Below, in pieces: positions 8,309 through 16,285 of a stretch of 64,000 nt of DNA. Source of the DNA: CAYGSN01 sp964352675 (GTDB lineage: Bacteria > Pseudomonadota > Alphaproteobacteria > Micavibrionales > Micavibrionaceae); NCBI GenBank assembly GCA_964352675.1, contig CAYGSN010000004.1, positions 53,640 to 117,639 of the forward strand, read 5' to 3'. A program made the position numbers and the translations under genes. Numbering within the stretch: the first letter of the stretch is position 1; each line of letters starts with the position of its first letter. The notes under the pieces were generated by a model. The model had not been told where the DNA came from and searched no databases. It saw nothing but the letters and a program-made list of their open reading frames with translations.

Positions 8309-9601
8309 ATGACAGAGGCGGCAACTCCAGCGCCTGAAGTGGTTTCTGCGGAACAAGCGCGGGACCTTTACCGTGTTGGTGTTTTATCCTCTCTCAATCT
8401 CGATCGCTCCCCAGATTTAAAGGGGTTTAGAAGCCCTGATGGAACGGGCATTGGAGATTCTTCCTACGATCCTGAACACCAGACATACCAGCTAAGCTTT
8501 CGCGTGCCAGGTAAAGAAGATGAACATTGGCGCCAATGTAATGTTGGCGAGGTTGATCCCGCGACCGGCAATGTAAAAATTGATCCGCGCGGCGTCTTGT
8601 ATGAACGGTGTGAAAAGGATGGCACTCTTTACATAGGTGAAAATGGCCCAGAACGCATTGCCATTCGGATTGGATCCCGCAATACGCCCGGTGATCTCGC
8701 GGATGCAAGAGGTATTGTTGCTGGCGATAGAGATGTTCTTGATAAAGTATTCAAAGAGGGGAAAAGCTTTGGTGAGCATGTTGCCGCTTATATCTCTGCA
8801 AGCGCGGAAACAAGGGATGGCAATCAAGGTAAAATTATTGTTGGTGCACATTCGATGGGTGAAAACAGTGCAATTACGACTGCTGCTGCTATCAATGAAC
8901 AACTTGGGCGCTCTCCTGATAATCAAGTTAACAGAGTTATTGCAGCGCCGCTTGGGCCTGGCCAAGCCTTAAAAGAGGGAGCAAGATTTATTGCAGAATC
9001 TCAAGGGGCTGAAGCTACGCCAGAGCGTATGCAAGCTATCATGGATACAATCGCAGACGATACGGTGATGACACGACCGAAAGTCTGGACGATCATTTCC
9101 GAACTTCATGTTGGACCAGAAGGGTATGAAGGCGGAAATGATATGTATGGACAGCAGCTGAGCTACAGTCCAACAAACTACCGCAGTTTAATTTTAGGGG
9201 ATGAGGATGATTTATTTCTTACATCTGATGAATTCAAAAACCTGAATGTTCTAAGCCACAATACACAAGCCATGGTGAATGGTATGCTTGCGCATGGATT
9301 GCAAGACGCTCTAGAGCCTCGGGAAATTTTTAATGCAACGCATAAACCAAAAGGCTGGACCAGAGATCAATCCCTTGCTTACACGGATGAATTTAATACA
9401 GAAGTCACAAAAGCAATGGATTTGAAAAACATCTTCACCATGGTTGTGCAATTGGTTGAGGATGTCGTGGATTGGCTCAAAGGTACAGATCCCGAAGAAA
9501 CCGCACGCCGCAGTTTTGAAGATCACGAAATACCAGAAGACCCATCCAGAAATGTTGTCGCCAGCATTGGAAACAACAATGTCTTGAACCCGGCAGCCTA
9601 A
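8309..9601 (+). CDS. Unknown protein with a lipase-like nucleophile elbow
   Basis: A 430-residue protein that I do not recognise as a whole. The middle resembles class-3-lipase-like alpha/beta hydrolases: a strand IAIRIGSRNTPGDLADARG at about 117-135, then IIVGAHSMGENSA with a candidate nucleophile S182 in the AHSMG elbow, then VIAAPLGPG where such enzymes have the post-elbow strand. The catalytic Asp and His cannot be assigned with confidence. There is no signal peptide. A second hydrophobic/acidic stretch lies near 370-395 (IFTMVVQLVEDVVDWLKG). The ribosome site is AGAGGG. It overlaps pdxT by 4 nt at the convergent 3' end, and its base composition is more A+T-rich than its neighbours. Confidence 0.6.
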   Translation: MTEAATPAPEVVSAEQARDLYRVGVLSSLNLDRSPDLKGFRSPDGTGIGDSSYDPEHQTYQLSFRVPGKEDEHWRQCNVGEVDPATGNVKIDPRGVLYERCEKDGTLYIGENGPERIAIRIGSRNTPGDLADARGIVAGDRDVLDKVFKEGKSFGEHVAAYISASAETRDGNQGKIIVGAHSMGENSAITTAAAINEQLGRSPDNQVNRVIAAPLGPGQALKEGARFIAESQGAEATPERMQAIMDTIADDTVMTRPKVWTIISELHVGPEGYEGGNDMYGQQLSYSPTNYRSLILGDEDDLFLTSDEFKNLNVLSHNTQAMVNGMLAHGLQDALEPREIFNATHKPKGWTRDQSLAYTDEFNTEVTKAMDLKNIFTMVVQLVEDVVDWLKGTDPEETARRSFEDHEIPEDPSRNVVASIGNNNVLNPAA

Positions 9602-10179
9602 GCTGCTCTTTTCTTGAAATCTTTGAGCATTTCGATAAACGCCACATGCATCGGCGAGGGGAAATCGAGCGTAAGCTCTGGATGAAAGGTCGTGGCCATA
9701 TAATGCCCACGCGAAACCCAGGCGGGTGTGTTTTCATGGCTGGCGTGAACCGTAACACTGCCATCAACGGCGCGGATTTTTGGCGCGCGAATGAACGACA
9801 CCGGATAATCCTCCACCGCGCTGTGATGACTATCGATCTGTACACCATAAGCATTACGCTCGACCGTCATCGGCAGAAGGGCGAAGGATTTTTGCGCCGG
9901 ACTGGTCACCGTTTCGGCCATTAAAATACAGCCTGCACACACGCCCCAGACCGGCTTGGCCGCAAACTGTTTGCTAAGCACATCCCATAAATCAAAGCGT
10001 TCAATGAGTTTGAGCATCGTCGTGCTTTCCCCGCCAGGCAGGATGAAGGCATCAACTTCAGCAAATTGTTCAGGAGTCTTAACCGCACGGAATTCCGCAC
10101 CTGCTGCTTCAATATGCGGCCTGTGCGGATTGACTGCGCCCTGTAATGCCAATATACCGATTGAGATATTTGAAGTCAT
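9598..10179 (-). CDS. pdxT: Pyridoxal 5'-phosphate synthase glutaminase subunit
   Basis: A 193-residue class I glutaminase. It has ILALQGAV at the start, the LPGGESTTM loop, nucleophile C81 in GVCAGCILMA, and the H166/E168 pair in TFHPELT, completing the triad. PdxT makes ammonia from glutamine and hands it to PdxS to build PLP from ribose 5-phosphate and glyceraldehyde 3-phosphate. It is the last gene of a four-gene unit with pdxS; two unrelated genes lie between them with overlaps or gaps of only a few bases. Confidence 0.95.
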   Translation of the reverse strand: MTSNISIGILALQGAVNPHRPHIEAAGAEFRAVKTPEQFAEVDAFILPGGESTTMLKLIERFDLWDVLSKQFAAKPVWGVCAGCILMAETVTSPAQKSFALLPMTVERNAYGVQIDSHHSAVEDYPVSFIRAPKIRAVDGSVTVHASHENTPAWVSRGHYMATTFHPELTLDFPSPMHVAFIEMLKDFKKRAA

Positions 10180-10183
10180 TTTT

Positions 10184-10621
10184 TTACTTTGTCAAAAATC
10201 CGACTGAGGCAATACCCAGCATAATTCCTATGATCTTGTACAAATCCAGGCTTTCCCTGAAAACACCGAAACCGACCAGAGTGGTCAGGATCAGGCTGCC
10301 GATCAACCATACAGCATTGGTCCTCACCAGCCCTCCATATTTAACCGCGTAGAAAAACCCGAAATTCACCGCAGCCAGGCCAATGGCGCCGCATAAAAGA
10401 AGCAAAAGGATATTCCGGCTCAGATAAAGCGTTGCTTCAGGCTGGAACTGTTTATATGCACCAAAGGCAAAAAGGTGGATGACAAAAGTCATCAACATCA
10501 AGACGCCCATAAACACAAAGACATTTGATCGTTCTGTCCCGATTTTCACCGCCACGTCATAGGCCACAATGCCTGCAATCGAAAGCCCCACAAAAATCGC
10601 CCAGACAGCCGTGCTAGCCAT
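10184..10621 (-). CDS. Four-helix membrane protein, EamA/DMT-like half transporter
   Basis: About 145 residues with four or five hydrophobic helices and the pattern of a single EamA domain (GLAAVNFGFFYAVKYGGLVRTNAV, then GVFRESLDLYKIIGIMLGIASVGF). Such half-size proteins work as dimers and export or import small metabolites. I use the ATG at 10621; a GTG at 10627 that overlaps the stop of the preceding GNAT gene is equally possible and would signal coupling. It lies inside the PLP operon, 4 nt before pdxT, so a link to vitamin B6 transport is conceivable but unproven. Confidence 0.7.
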   Translation of the reverse strand: MASTAVWAIFVGLSIAGIVAYDVAVKIGTERSNVFVFMGVLMLMTFVIHLFAFGAYKQFQPEATLYLSRNILLLLLCGAIGLAAVNFGFFYAVKYGGLVRTNAVWLIGSLILTTLVGFGVFRESLDLYKIIGIMLGIASVGFLTK

Positions 10622-10623
10622 TA

Positions 10624-11100
10624 TCACCCTTCCAGATTCCGCATAAAGTCCGGAACATCATCAATCCGCAAAATTTCAGATTGATAAAATGTTTTTGCGC
10701 CTAGTTTTTTATACCAATCAATTGAACGCGTATTATCAGCTACGGGCGGCAACATAATCCCGTATTTACCTTTAATAGCAATATTTGCGATATGGTTAAG
10801 TAACGCTTTGCCAATACCCTGACCGCGATGATCCGGATGCGTGTAGAGATCCTGAATTGTGATCATCGATTTCGCCGTAAATGTCGCATCGGCCATATTG
10901 TAATTTGCAAACCCAACAACATGAGAGTCCTGCTCAGCTAAAAGCGTAACACTATGGCCGCGCTCAATCATCGCCGCAATAGCATCGGCAGCAGTATTGA
11001 AAGGCAGTCCCTCATGCTCTGCTTTTTCTGCAAACATCTCATAAAGTATTTGCGCATCGGCGGGCGTGGCTTTGGCTTCACGAATTACGATCCCGGACAT
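10624..11100 (-). CDS. GNAT family N-acetyltransferase
   Basis: About 158 residues, with acetyl-CoA-binding motif A in DLYTHPDHRGQGIGKALL and the later N-terminal-acetyltransferase-like NTRSIDWYKKLGAK. The ATG at 11100 overlaps the TGA of pdxS by one base (TGATG), which decides the start and points to coupled translation; upstream TTG and GTG codons are less likely. The substrate is unknown. Its place within a PLP synthase operon suggests, without proving, a role related to amine or B6 metabolism. Confidence 0.8.
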   Translation of the reverse strand: MSGIVIREAKATPADAQILYEMFAEKAEHEGLPFNTAADAIAAMIERGHSVTLLAEQDSHVVGFANYNMADATFTAKSMITIQDLYTHPDHRGQGIGKALLNHIANIAIKGKYGIMLPPVADNTRSIDWYKKLGAKTFYQSEILRIDDVPDFMRNLEG

Positions 11101-12014
11101 CACCAACCCCGATTGGCCATCAACATAGGCTCGTCAATCTCCGAGATCTCCGTCCCGCGCATCGCCACGCCGTCCAACTCCTTGGATGCCTCAAGCACGA
11201 TCTTCGGATCATCATAATGCGCGGTGGCCTTAACGATGGCCTTGGCAAATTTCTCCGGGTTATCGCTCTTGAAAATACCGGAGCCCACGAACACCGTTTC
11301 CGCCCCCAGCTGCATACACAGCGCCGCATCGGCCGGGGTCGCAATGCCGCCCGCCGCAAAGTTCGGCACCGGCAGCTTGCCCAGCTCACGCACAACACGC
11401 AGCAGTTCAAACGGCGCACCCAGATCGCGCGCCGCGCTCATCAGCTCGGCCTCATCCATATTGCATACCCATTTAATCTCGGCATTGATCTGGCGCATAT
11501 GGCGCACGGCCTCGACGATATTGCCTGTACCCGGCTCACCCTTGGTGCGCATCAGAGCTGCGCCCTCGCCAATCCGGCGCAGGGCCTCACCTAAATTCTT
11601 TGCACCGCAAACGAACGGCACTTTAAAATCTTGCTTATTAATGTGGAATTCCTCATCCGCCGGGGTCAGCACTTCGGATTCATCAATGTAATCCACGCCG
11701 ATCGCCTCAAGAATTTGCGCCTCGGCAAAATGCCCGATCCGGCATTTCGCCATCACGGGGATAGAGACGGACTTCATAATTTCCTCGATCAGCTCCGGCG
11801 GGCTCATCCGCGCCACGCCTCCAGCTTTTCTGATATCGCTCGGTACGCGCTCCAGGGCCATCACCGCCACCGCGCCCGCATCCTCGGCCACCTTGGCCTG
11901 ATCCGCCGTGACCACATCCATGATTACCCCGCCCTTGAGCATCTCTGCCAGGCCGGTTTTCAGGTTGATTACAGTGCCATTTGCATTGGTTGCCGGAGTA
12001 TTGTTCTTTGTCAT
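11100..12014 (-). CDS. pdxS: Pyridoxal 5'-phosphate synthase, PdxS subunit
   Basis: A 304-residue (beta/alpha)8 enzyme. The family features are GGVIMDVVTADQAKVAEDAGAV split over the first strands, with D33, and the catalytic lysine K90 in IPVMAKCRIGHF. Together with PdxT it makes PLP directly (DXP-independent route). Many Alphaproteobacteria use the PdxA/PdxJ route instead, so the choice is informative. It is first in the operon pdxS-GNAT-4TM-pdxT. Confidence 0.96.
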   Translation of the reverse strand: MTKNNTPATNANGTVINLKTGLAEMLKGGVIMDVVTADQAKVAEDAGAVAVMALERVPSDIRKAGGVARMSPPELIEEIMKSVSIPVMAKCRIGHFAEAQILEAIGVDYIDESEVLTPADEEFHINKQDFKVPFVCGAKNLGEALRRIGEGAALMRTKGEPGTGNIVEAVRHMRQINAEIKWVCNMDEAELMSAARDLGAPFELLRVVRELGKLPVPNFAAGGIATPADAALCMQLGAETVFVGSGIFKSDNPEKFAKAIVKATAHYDDPKIVLEASKELDGVAMRGTEISEIDEPMLMANRGW

Positions 12015-12182
12015 TGCTTTGTTCCCTTAAAATATGCGCGCCATTTATGCATATATGGAGCAAAAATGCAAAGATTCAATGTACTACCAGTATTTGGGGA
12101 ATAAATACCTAAAGGCCGCAACACATAGGCCTCAAATGGCTTCACAAGGACGGATAGAGAAGATTTACAGCTTAAGGAGCGT

Positions 12183-13070
12183 TTATTCAGCAGCCAGCTT
12201 GGAATAAATATCCTCGCGGCAAGTTTCGTCCATCAAACGGTCTTCCCAGTCATGGCGGATCAGGTCATCGGCCATTCTCTGTAAACGGCCCTGATCGGAA
12301 ACAATATCCCAGCAATGCGGGCGGCGATGGCGCATTGTATCGAGCACCTGTTTGATATTAAAAATAACCGGCTGCAGGCCGCCATGGGCTTTGACCTTCG
12401 GTCCTAACACACGGTAAGGAAAACCAATCTGGCGCAAGGATTCCAGATGCGCGGGTTCCACCATCCAGACACAATCCAAAATGCGGGCTTCCATCGCCGC
12501 CTCAAAGGCGCCCTGAAGAAGCGCAGCCTGCATATAGGGGATACGGCGGCGAACAAAGGTCATACCGTCCATGCGAAAACCGCCATGGACATCCTGGTCA
12601 TGATAGGCAGAGAGAAATGGCCCATCAGCCTCACGTTTGCGGAAGCGCGGCGCCGTACAGAATCGTGAAATCTCGCATAAAGACAAGGCGCGGGAATCAT
12701 ATTTCAACAAGGGATGATCACAATGCTGCTGCGCCGGAAAACTCTCTGCGGGGGAATCGTCATTCGGTAAAACCACACGCAATGTCCCAACAGTTTCACG
12801 CGTAAATTTATGCATCAAAATGTAATGCACCGAGCGCTCATCATAGAGATCACGCTCGATATAACTGCCATCTTCATGAGGATCTTCCACCCCGTGTTCT
12901 TCGCAGTAAACCTTGAAACGCAGGCCGAACGCCTTCTTCTTCAACGCAGCGGTATCGGCGCGGATGAGCTCAAAACGCTTATAATACGCTTGTAAAAAAG
13001 AACGATGATTAAGCAATTCCATACAGTCTTCAAGCAAGGTCGTGACTGGACCCTTATGTGGTTGTGGCAT
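12183..13070 (-). CDS. PEP-CTERM/exosortase system-associated (FeeM/LuxI-like) acyltransferase
   Basis: A 295-residue protein with the N-terminal pattern of the autoinducer-synthase-like acyltransferases: KAFGLRFKVYCEEHGVED, then ESFPAQQHCDHPLL, SLCEISRFCTAPRFRKR and a downstream GAFEAAMEARILDCVWMVEP. Members of this GNAT-fold family use acyl-ACP or acyl-CoA to acylate an amino acid or related amine. No exosortase or PEP-CTERM protein lies in the window, so the link to that system is only by family name. An alternative start is the ATG at 13022. It may make a signal or a lipid, but the product is unknown. Confidence 0.75.
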   Translation of the reverse strand: MPQPHKGPVTTLLEDCMELLNHRSFLQAYYKRFELIRADTAALKKKAFGLRFKVYCEEHGVEDPHEDGSYIERDLYDERSVHYILMHKFTRETVGTLRVVLPNDDSPAESFPAQQHCDHPLLKYDSRALSLCEISRFCTAPRFRKREADGPFLSAYHDQDVHGGFRMDGMTFVRRRIPYMQAALLQGAFEAAMEARILDCVWMVEPAHLESLRQIGFPYRVLGPKVKAHGGLQPVIFNIKQVLDTMRHRRPHCWDIVSDQGRLQRMADDLIRHDWEDRLMDETCREDIYSKLAAE

Positions 13071-13246
13071 TTCCCAAACCCTTTCTTTGGCGTCTCTATC
13101 ATGTAACCATCATCATGCTAAAACCCCCGTGAAAGATTTTAACATTAATTACATAATAATTATACGATCAGAGCCGTTAATGCCTCGTATATTTTACGGC
13201 GCAGTTAAAACGTATTTGATTTAAATTCCGGGAGTTTACGCCGCCT

Positions 13247-13468
13247 CTAGCAGCACCCACCGCGCGGGTTTGTGGTGTCGTCCTCATCATCGTCATGATG
13301 GTTGCAATGCGGGCCATGGACATGCTTTTCGCCCTTTTCCTCATGGGAATGATCGTGGCCGTGATTACAATGCGGGCCGTGCACATGACCGCCCGCAATT
13401 CCCGTCCCTATTGGCATGGTTGAGGAGGATAACAGGCTTCTTTTAATCCAGTCGGTTTTCTTGCTCAT
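13247..13468 (-). CDS. Small histidine-rich metal-binding-like protein
   Basis: A 73-residue protein. After a Ser-rich N-terminus it contains two copies of HVHGPHCNH (about residues 28-36 and 49-57), separated by GHDHSHEEKGEK, then an acidic run DDDEDD and a C-terminal GGCC. This composition suggests binding of Ni, Zn, Co or Cu as a store or chaperone. No signal peptide is apparent. I recognise no named family. The nearest neighbour is a divergent 76-residue gene of unknown role. Confidence 0.65.
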   Translation of the reverse strand: MSKKTDWIKRSLLSSSTMPIGTGIAGGHVHGPHCNHGHDHSHEEKGEKHVHGPHCNHHDDDEDDTTNPRGGCC

Positions 13469-13539
13469 CTCTTGCTCTATCGCCTTTACGGGCGCTCCGT
13501 TTTGTGGTGTCTTATGCCTTTATACAACAAGGATCGAAG

Positions 13540-13770
13540 ATGAGTACAGATAAATTGAACGAAGCAATTGAAGCGGTTTACCAGTCCCTGGCCAATGATA
13601 ACGAGGATATCGACCTGCACATCGCAAATCTGAAGGCCGTAATGAACGAGAAGGGCGAAAAAGAGGCCACATTCATCCCCGAACGCCTCAGCCAGAATAA
13701 CCGCGCGGGCCGAAAAATGATGCAGGCCTATTTCAAAAAGCGCGGGGTAAAGGTTGTCTTTGCCTCTTAA
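13540..13770 (+). CDS. Small conserved-looking hypothetical protein
   Basis: A 76-residue soluble, charged protein (MSTDKLNEAIEAVYQSLAND at the start; basic C-terminus RAGRKMMQAYFKKRGVKVVF). The ATG at 13540 follows AAGGATCGAAG and is preferred over an upstream start at 13504. The end overlaps the possible TTG start of the pseudouridine synthase gene, so the two may be co-translated. The basic tail could contact nucleic acid; no function is claimed. Confidence 0.6.
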   Translation: MSTDKLNEAIEAVYQSLANDNEDIDLHIANLKAVMNEKGEKEATFIPERLSQNNRAGRKMMQAYFKKRGVKVVFAS

Positions 13771-14485
13771 AGAGCCCGCATTGCAGAAACAGGCGCCGCC
13801 GCCCATGCCGCCCTATAACCCGCCCATGCACCGGGCGCTTTCGGTGGTATACATGGATGATGACCTGCTGGTGCTGTCCAAACCCTCGGGCCTGCTCAGC
13901 GTACCGGGCCGTCATGCGGATTGTTACGACTCACTGGAGATCCGCGCGAAGAAAGCCTTTCCCGGCGCACTGCTTACCCACCGGCTCGATGGCGATACAT
14001 CCGGCCTGATGGTCATGGCGCGCAACAAGCGGGCGCAAAGCCTGATCGGCAAGCATTTCCAGCGCCGCCTGATCGCCAAAACCTATATCGCGGTTGTCTA
14101 TGGCCATGTGCAGGGCGAGAGCGGACTGATCGATCTGCCGCTGCGCTGCGACTGGCCAAACCGCCCGCGCCAGATGGTCTGTTATGAACATGGAAAACCA
14201 TCCCAAACTGAATGGAAAGTGCTGGAGCGCGGGGTTTCGGAGGACGGCGTGCAATGGAGCCGGATGGAGCTCAAACCCCTGACCGGGCGCAGCCACCAGC
14301 TCCGCGTGCATATGCTCTCGCTTGATAAAGAAAATGGCGGCCACCCGATATTGGGCGATGAATTATATGCCGATCCTGTCGCGCTAAACGCCGCCCCGCG
14401 CATGTTGCTGCATGCACAAAGCCTGAGCCTCCATCATCCAAAGGATGGAGAACTGGTGACGTTTGAGGATAAGGCGGAGTTTTAG
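13754..14485 (+). CDS. rluA: RluA-family pseudouridine synthase
   Basis: Up to 243 residues. The catalytic motif HRLDGDTSGLMVMARN holds the essential Asp; the preceding LLVLSKPSGLLSVPGR and the late LLTGR-type segment LKPLTGRSHQLRVHM are typical. The enzyme isomerises uridine in rRNA or tRNA; the size and lack of an S4 domain favour an RluA-type enzyme (23S 746 / tRNA 32). The start is uncertain: TTG 13754 overlaps the previous gene, while ATGs at 13805 and 13826 lack a clear ribosome site. Confidence 0.88.
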   Translation: MSLPLKEPALQKQAPPPMPPYNPPMHRALSVVYMDDDLLVLSKPSGLLSVPGRHADCYDSLEIRAKKAFPGALLTHRLDGDTSGLMVMARNKRAQSLIGKHFQRRLIAKTYIAVVYGHVQGESGLIDLPLRCDWPNRPRQMVCYEHGKPSQTEWKVLERGVSEDGVQWSRMELKPLTGRSHQLRVHMLSLDKENGGHPILGDELYADPVALNAAPRMLLHAQSLSLHHPKDGELVTFEDKAEF

Positions 14486-14497
14486 GTTTTTGAACCA

Positions 14498-14533
14498 GAC
14501 CACCTTGTTAATCCCGTGCACCTCGTTAATAAT
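14498..14533 (-). repeat. Degenerate second copy of the guaA 3' end (distal repeat)
   Basis: A 36-bp segment matching 16331-16366 inside guaA, same orientation, with 30 of 36 bases equal by hand alignment. The last 20 bases (CCGTGCACCTCGTTAATAAT, 14514-14533) are identical. On the minus strand it translates IINEVHGINKVV against IINEVHGINRVV in GuaA, and it diverges on both sides. It sits just after the rluA-like gene, on the far side of the formyltransferase/deacetylase cassette. Confidence 0.8.
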
Positions 14534-14561
14534 CTTCATATTCCCAAAAAAACATCCATCT

Positions 14562-15359
14562 CTACGCATAGACAGGATTATAAAATAAATCATTATTTAT
14601 TTTTTGGCGGCGCATATCTCGTAAATCAATCATGGAAAGCTTGCGATTCAAAAACTCTTTTGCGATCTCATCGTTAAAATCTCGATTGCGGGTATATCTC
14701 ACTTCCAGATCTTTGTTTTGTTCAATTGGAGCCATATCTAAAATGCTGCGATCCTCAATTTTCTGAACCAAAGAGCTCTGCGCGGCTTTTACCGCACGCA
14801 TCGTATATTCAAATGGAGAGTGGTTATCTGGTTCCGGCAGTGCATGAAAAAGCATCCCGCCACTATCTAAACCTTTTGAGAGCATATGAATTGTAGAGCC
14901 AACCAAATGCGGATTATTATCATATAGCGCCCAAAAATTGCACGAAGACCCACGGTAGTAAGGAGAAACCCCCATATGGATATTAATCGCACGACTCTGC
15001 ACCAAATCATCAACGAGCCAACCCTTAATATAGCTTGCTCCAAATACAACATATATATCGGAATCCAGTGCAGGTTCTAAAACGGCGCGCTCTACAAAAT
15101 TCAAATCTCCGCTTTTCAGATAAAGCGATTGCACATTATCTCCCAAAAATCCGATCTCTCCAAAAATCGATTTTTCTGCAGCCATAACATGCGCGAAGTA
15201 ATCCTGCATCACGTCTGATTTTTTAAAAAAATCTGCAATTTTTCCTGGAAACACTGTGTTTCCCTCAATCACTGCGTAGCAAGAATCAGAAACTGCTGCC
15301 AAAGAACGAATGAGGCTAAGATGCCGTGGCTGATTACTTGTAAAGACCGTAATCTTCAT
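14562..15359 (-). CDS. Formyltransferase-family protein (sugar/glycan N-formyltransferase-like)
   Basis: A 265-residue protein with the formyl-transferase active-site layout: NIHMGVSPYYRGSSCNFWAL supplies the Asn and His, and STIHMLSKGLDSGGML supplies the Asp. The N-terminal Rossmann part is short and there is no Met-tRNA formyltransferase C-domain, so a small-molecule or sugar-amine substrate with formyl-tetrahydrofolate is more likely than tRNA. It overlaps the upstream deacetylase gene by 4 nt (ATGA), so the pair is coupled. The A+T-rich composition stands out from guaA and rluA. Confidence 0.75.
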   Translation of the reverse strand: MKITVFTSNQPRHLSLIRSLAAVSDSCYAVIEGNTVFPGKIADFFKKSDVMQDYFAHVMAAEKSIFGEIGFLGDNVQSLYLKSGDLNFVERAVLEPALDSDIYVVFGASYIKGWLVDDLVQSRAINIHMGVSPYYRGSSCNFWALYDNNPHLVGSTIHMLSKGLDSGGMLFHALPEPDNHSPFEYTMRAVKAAQSSLVQKIEDRSILDMAPIEQNKDLEVRYTRNRDFNDEIAKEFLNRKLSMIDLRDMRRQKINNDLFYNPVYA

Positions 15360-16273
15360 GAGAGCTTCTTTATTATATTTGCATGATCTTCACGCGGGAC
15401 TTCATATGGTGATTTTATATCCTGAACCTCCATATTGGAACGAAACCCGATTTCAACGTTCAAAGATTTAAGGATGGAAATTGTATCATCGTTATAAGAT
15501 CCGCAAGGGTGAGACATGGCCCAGATTTTTTGACCCGTTACATCCCGTAAAAAATTATAGTTCTGGATAAATTCTCTTTCTTGCTCCTCATAATTTAGAG
15601 CGCCCATCCTCATCGGATGAGAATGAGAGTGTAAGCCGACAACATTCCCCATACCAACCAAATCTTTCAAATGTTGCTCTGACATGAATAGCCTCTCCTT
15701 TGCAACATGCTTATCATACTCATGAGTTGTCATCATATCATACATCAATGTCTTGTATTTTTCTGGACCTAAAACCATATCGCGCACATATCGAAACCGT
15801 CTATCCATATCCGTATAAAAAGGAAAGCCACTCAAATAATCCGTGGGGTATGTCCCTTTATAGAATTGAAATTCTTCAGCGTCTTGTACTTGAAAAAGTT
15901 CAAAGAATTTTTGATAAAACTCCTCCAGAGATGCGAACTTTATGTGACGAAAATCCCTAAAAAACTCAAGATCGTCCGGCATATCTGTGAAAGCGCTGCT
16001 ATAGACAAAAAAATAAGCAAAAAGATTGCGTTTCTTTAAAACTGGAAGAGCCACATCTATTTGACATCTCAAGGCATCATCAAAACTAAGACAGGTTTCT
16101 TTGCCTGTAAGGCTTCCTTTTTTGATGCGCGCAGCAAACTCATACGGATTAATTAAATCATATTCAGAATCCAGATAATCTAACATGACCTCAAAATCAG
16201 AAGCACTAATTGATCCCTGACCCGGAGCATGGAAATCATCGTGAAAATGGTGGAGCATGATCGCAAAACTCAT
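15356..16273 (-). CDS. Polysaccharide deacetylase-family (NodB homology) protein
   Basis: A 305-residue protein. NodB-type metal motif 1 appears as LSFDDALRCQ and the histidine motif as GLHSHSHPMRMG; the C-terminal WAMSHPCGSYNDD resembles the late motif of the family. It probably removes an N- or O-acetyl group from a sugar. Coupled to a formyltransferase, the simple reading is deacetylation followed by formylation of an amino sugar on a surface glycan. The pair is A+T-rich and lies between two copies of the guaA 3' end. No signal peptide was seen. Confidence 0.78.
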   Translation of the reverse strand: MSFAIMLHHFHDDFHAPGQGSISASDFEVMLDYLDSEYDLINPYEFAARIKKGSLTGKETCLSFDDALRCQIDVALPVLKKRNLFAYFFVYSSAFTDMPDDLEFFRDFRHIKFASLEEFYQKFFELFQVQDAEEFQFYKGTYPTDYLSGFPFYTDMDRRFRYVRDMVLGPEKYKTLMYDMMTTHEYDKHVAKERLFMSEQHLKDLVGMGNVVGLHSHSHPMRMGALNYEEQEREFIQNYNFLRDVTGQKIWAMSHPCGSYNDDTISILKSLNVEIGFRSNMEVQDIKSPYEVPREDHANIIKKLS

Positions 16274-16285
16274 CAGAAAATACTC

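Noticed and set aside
14384..14593. 69-residue ORF containing IINEVHGIN
   Set aside because: Not a gene: it is the decayed copy of the guaA 3' end, reported as a repeat.
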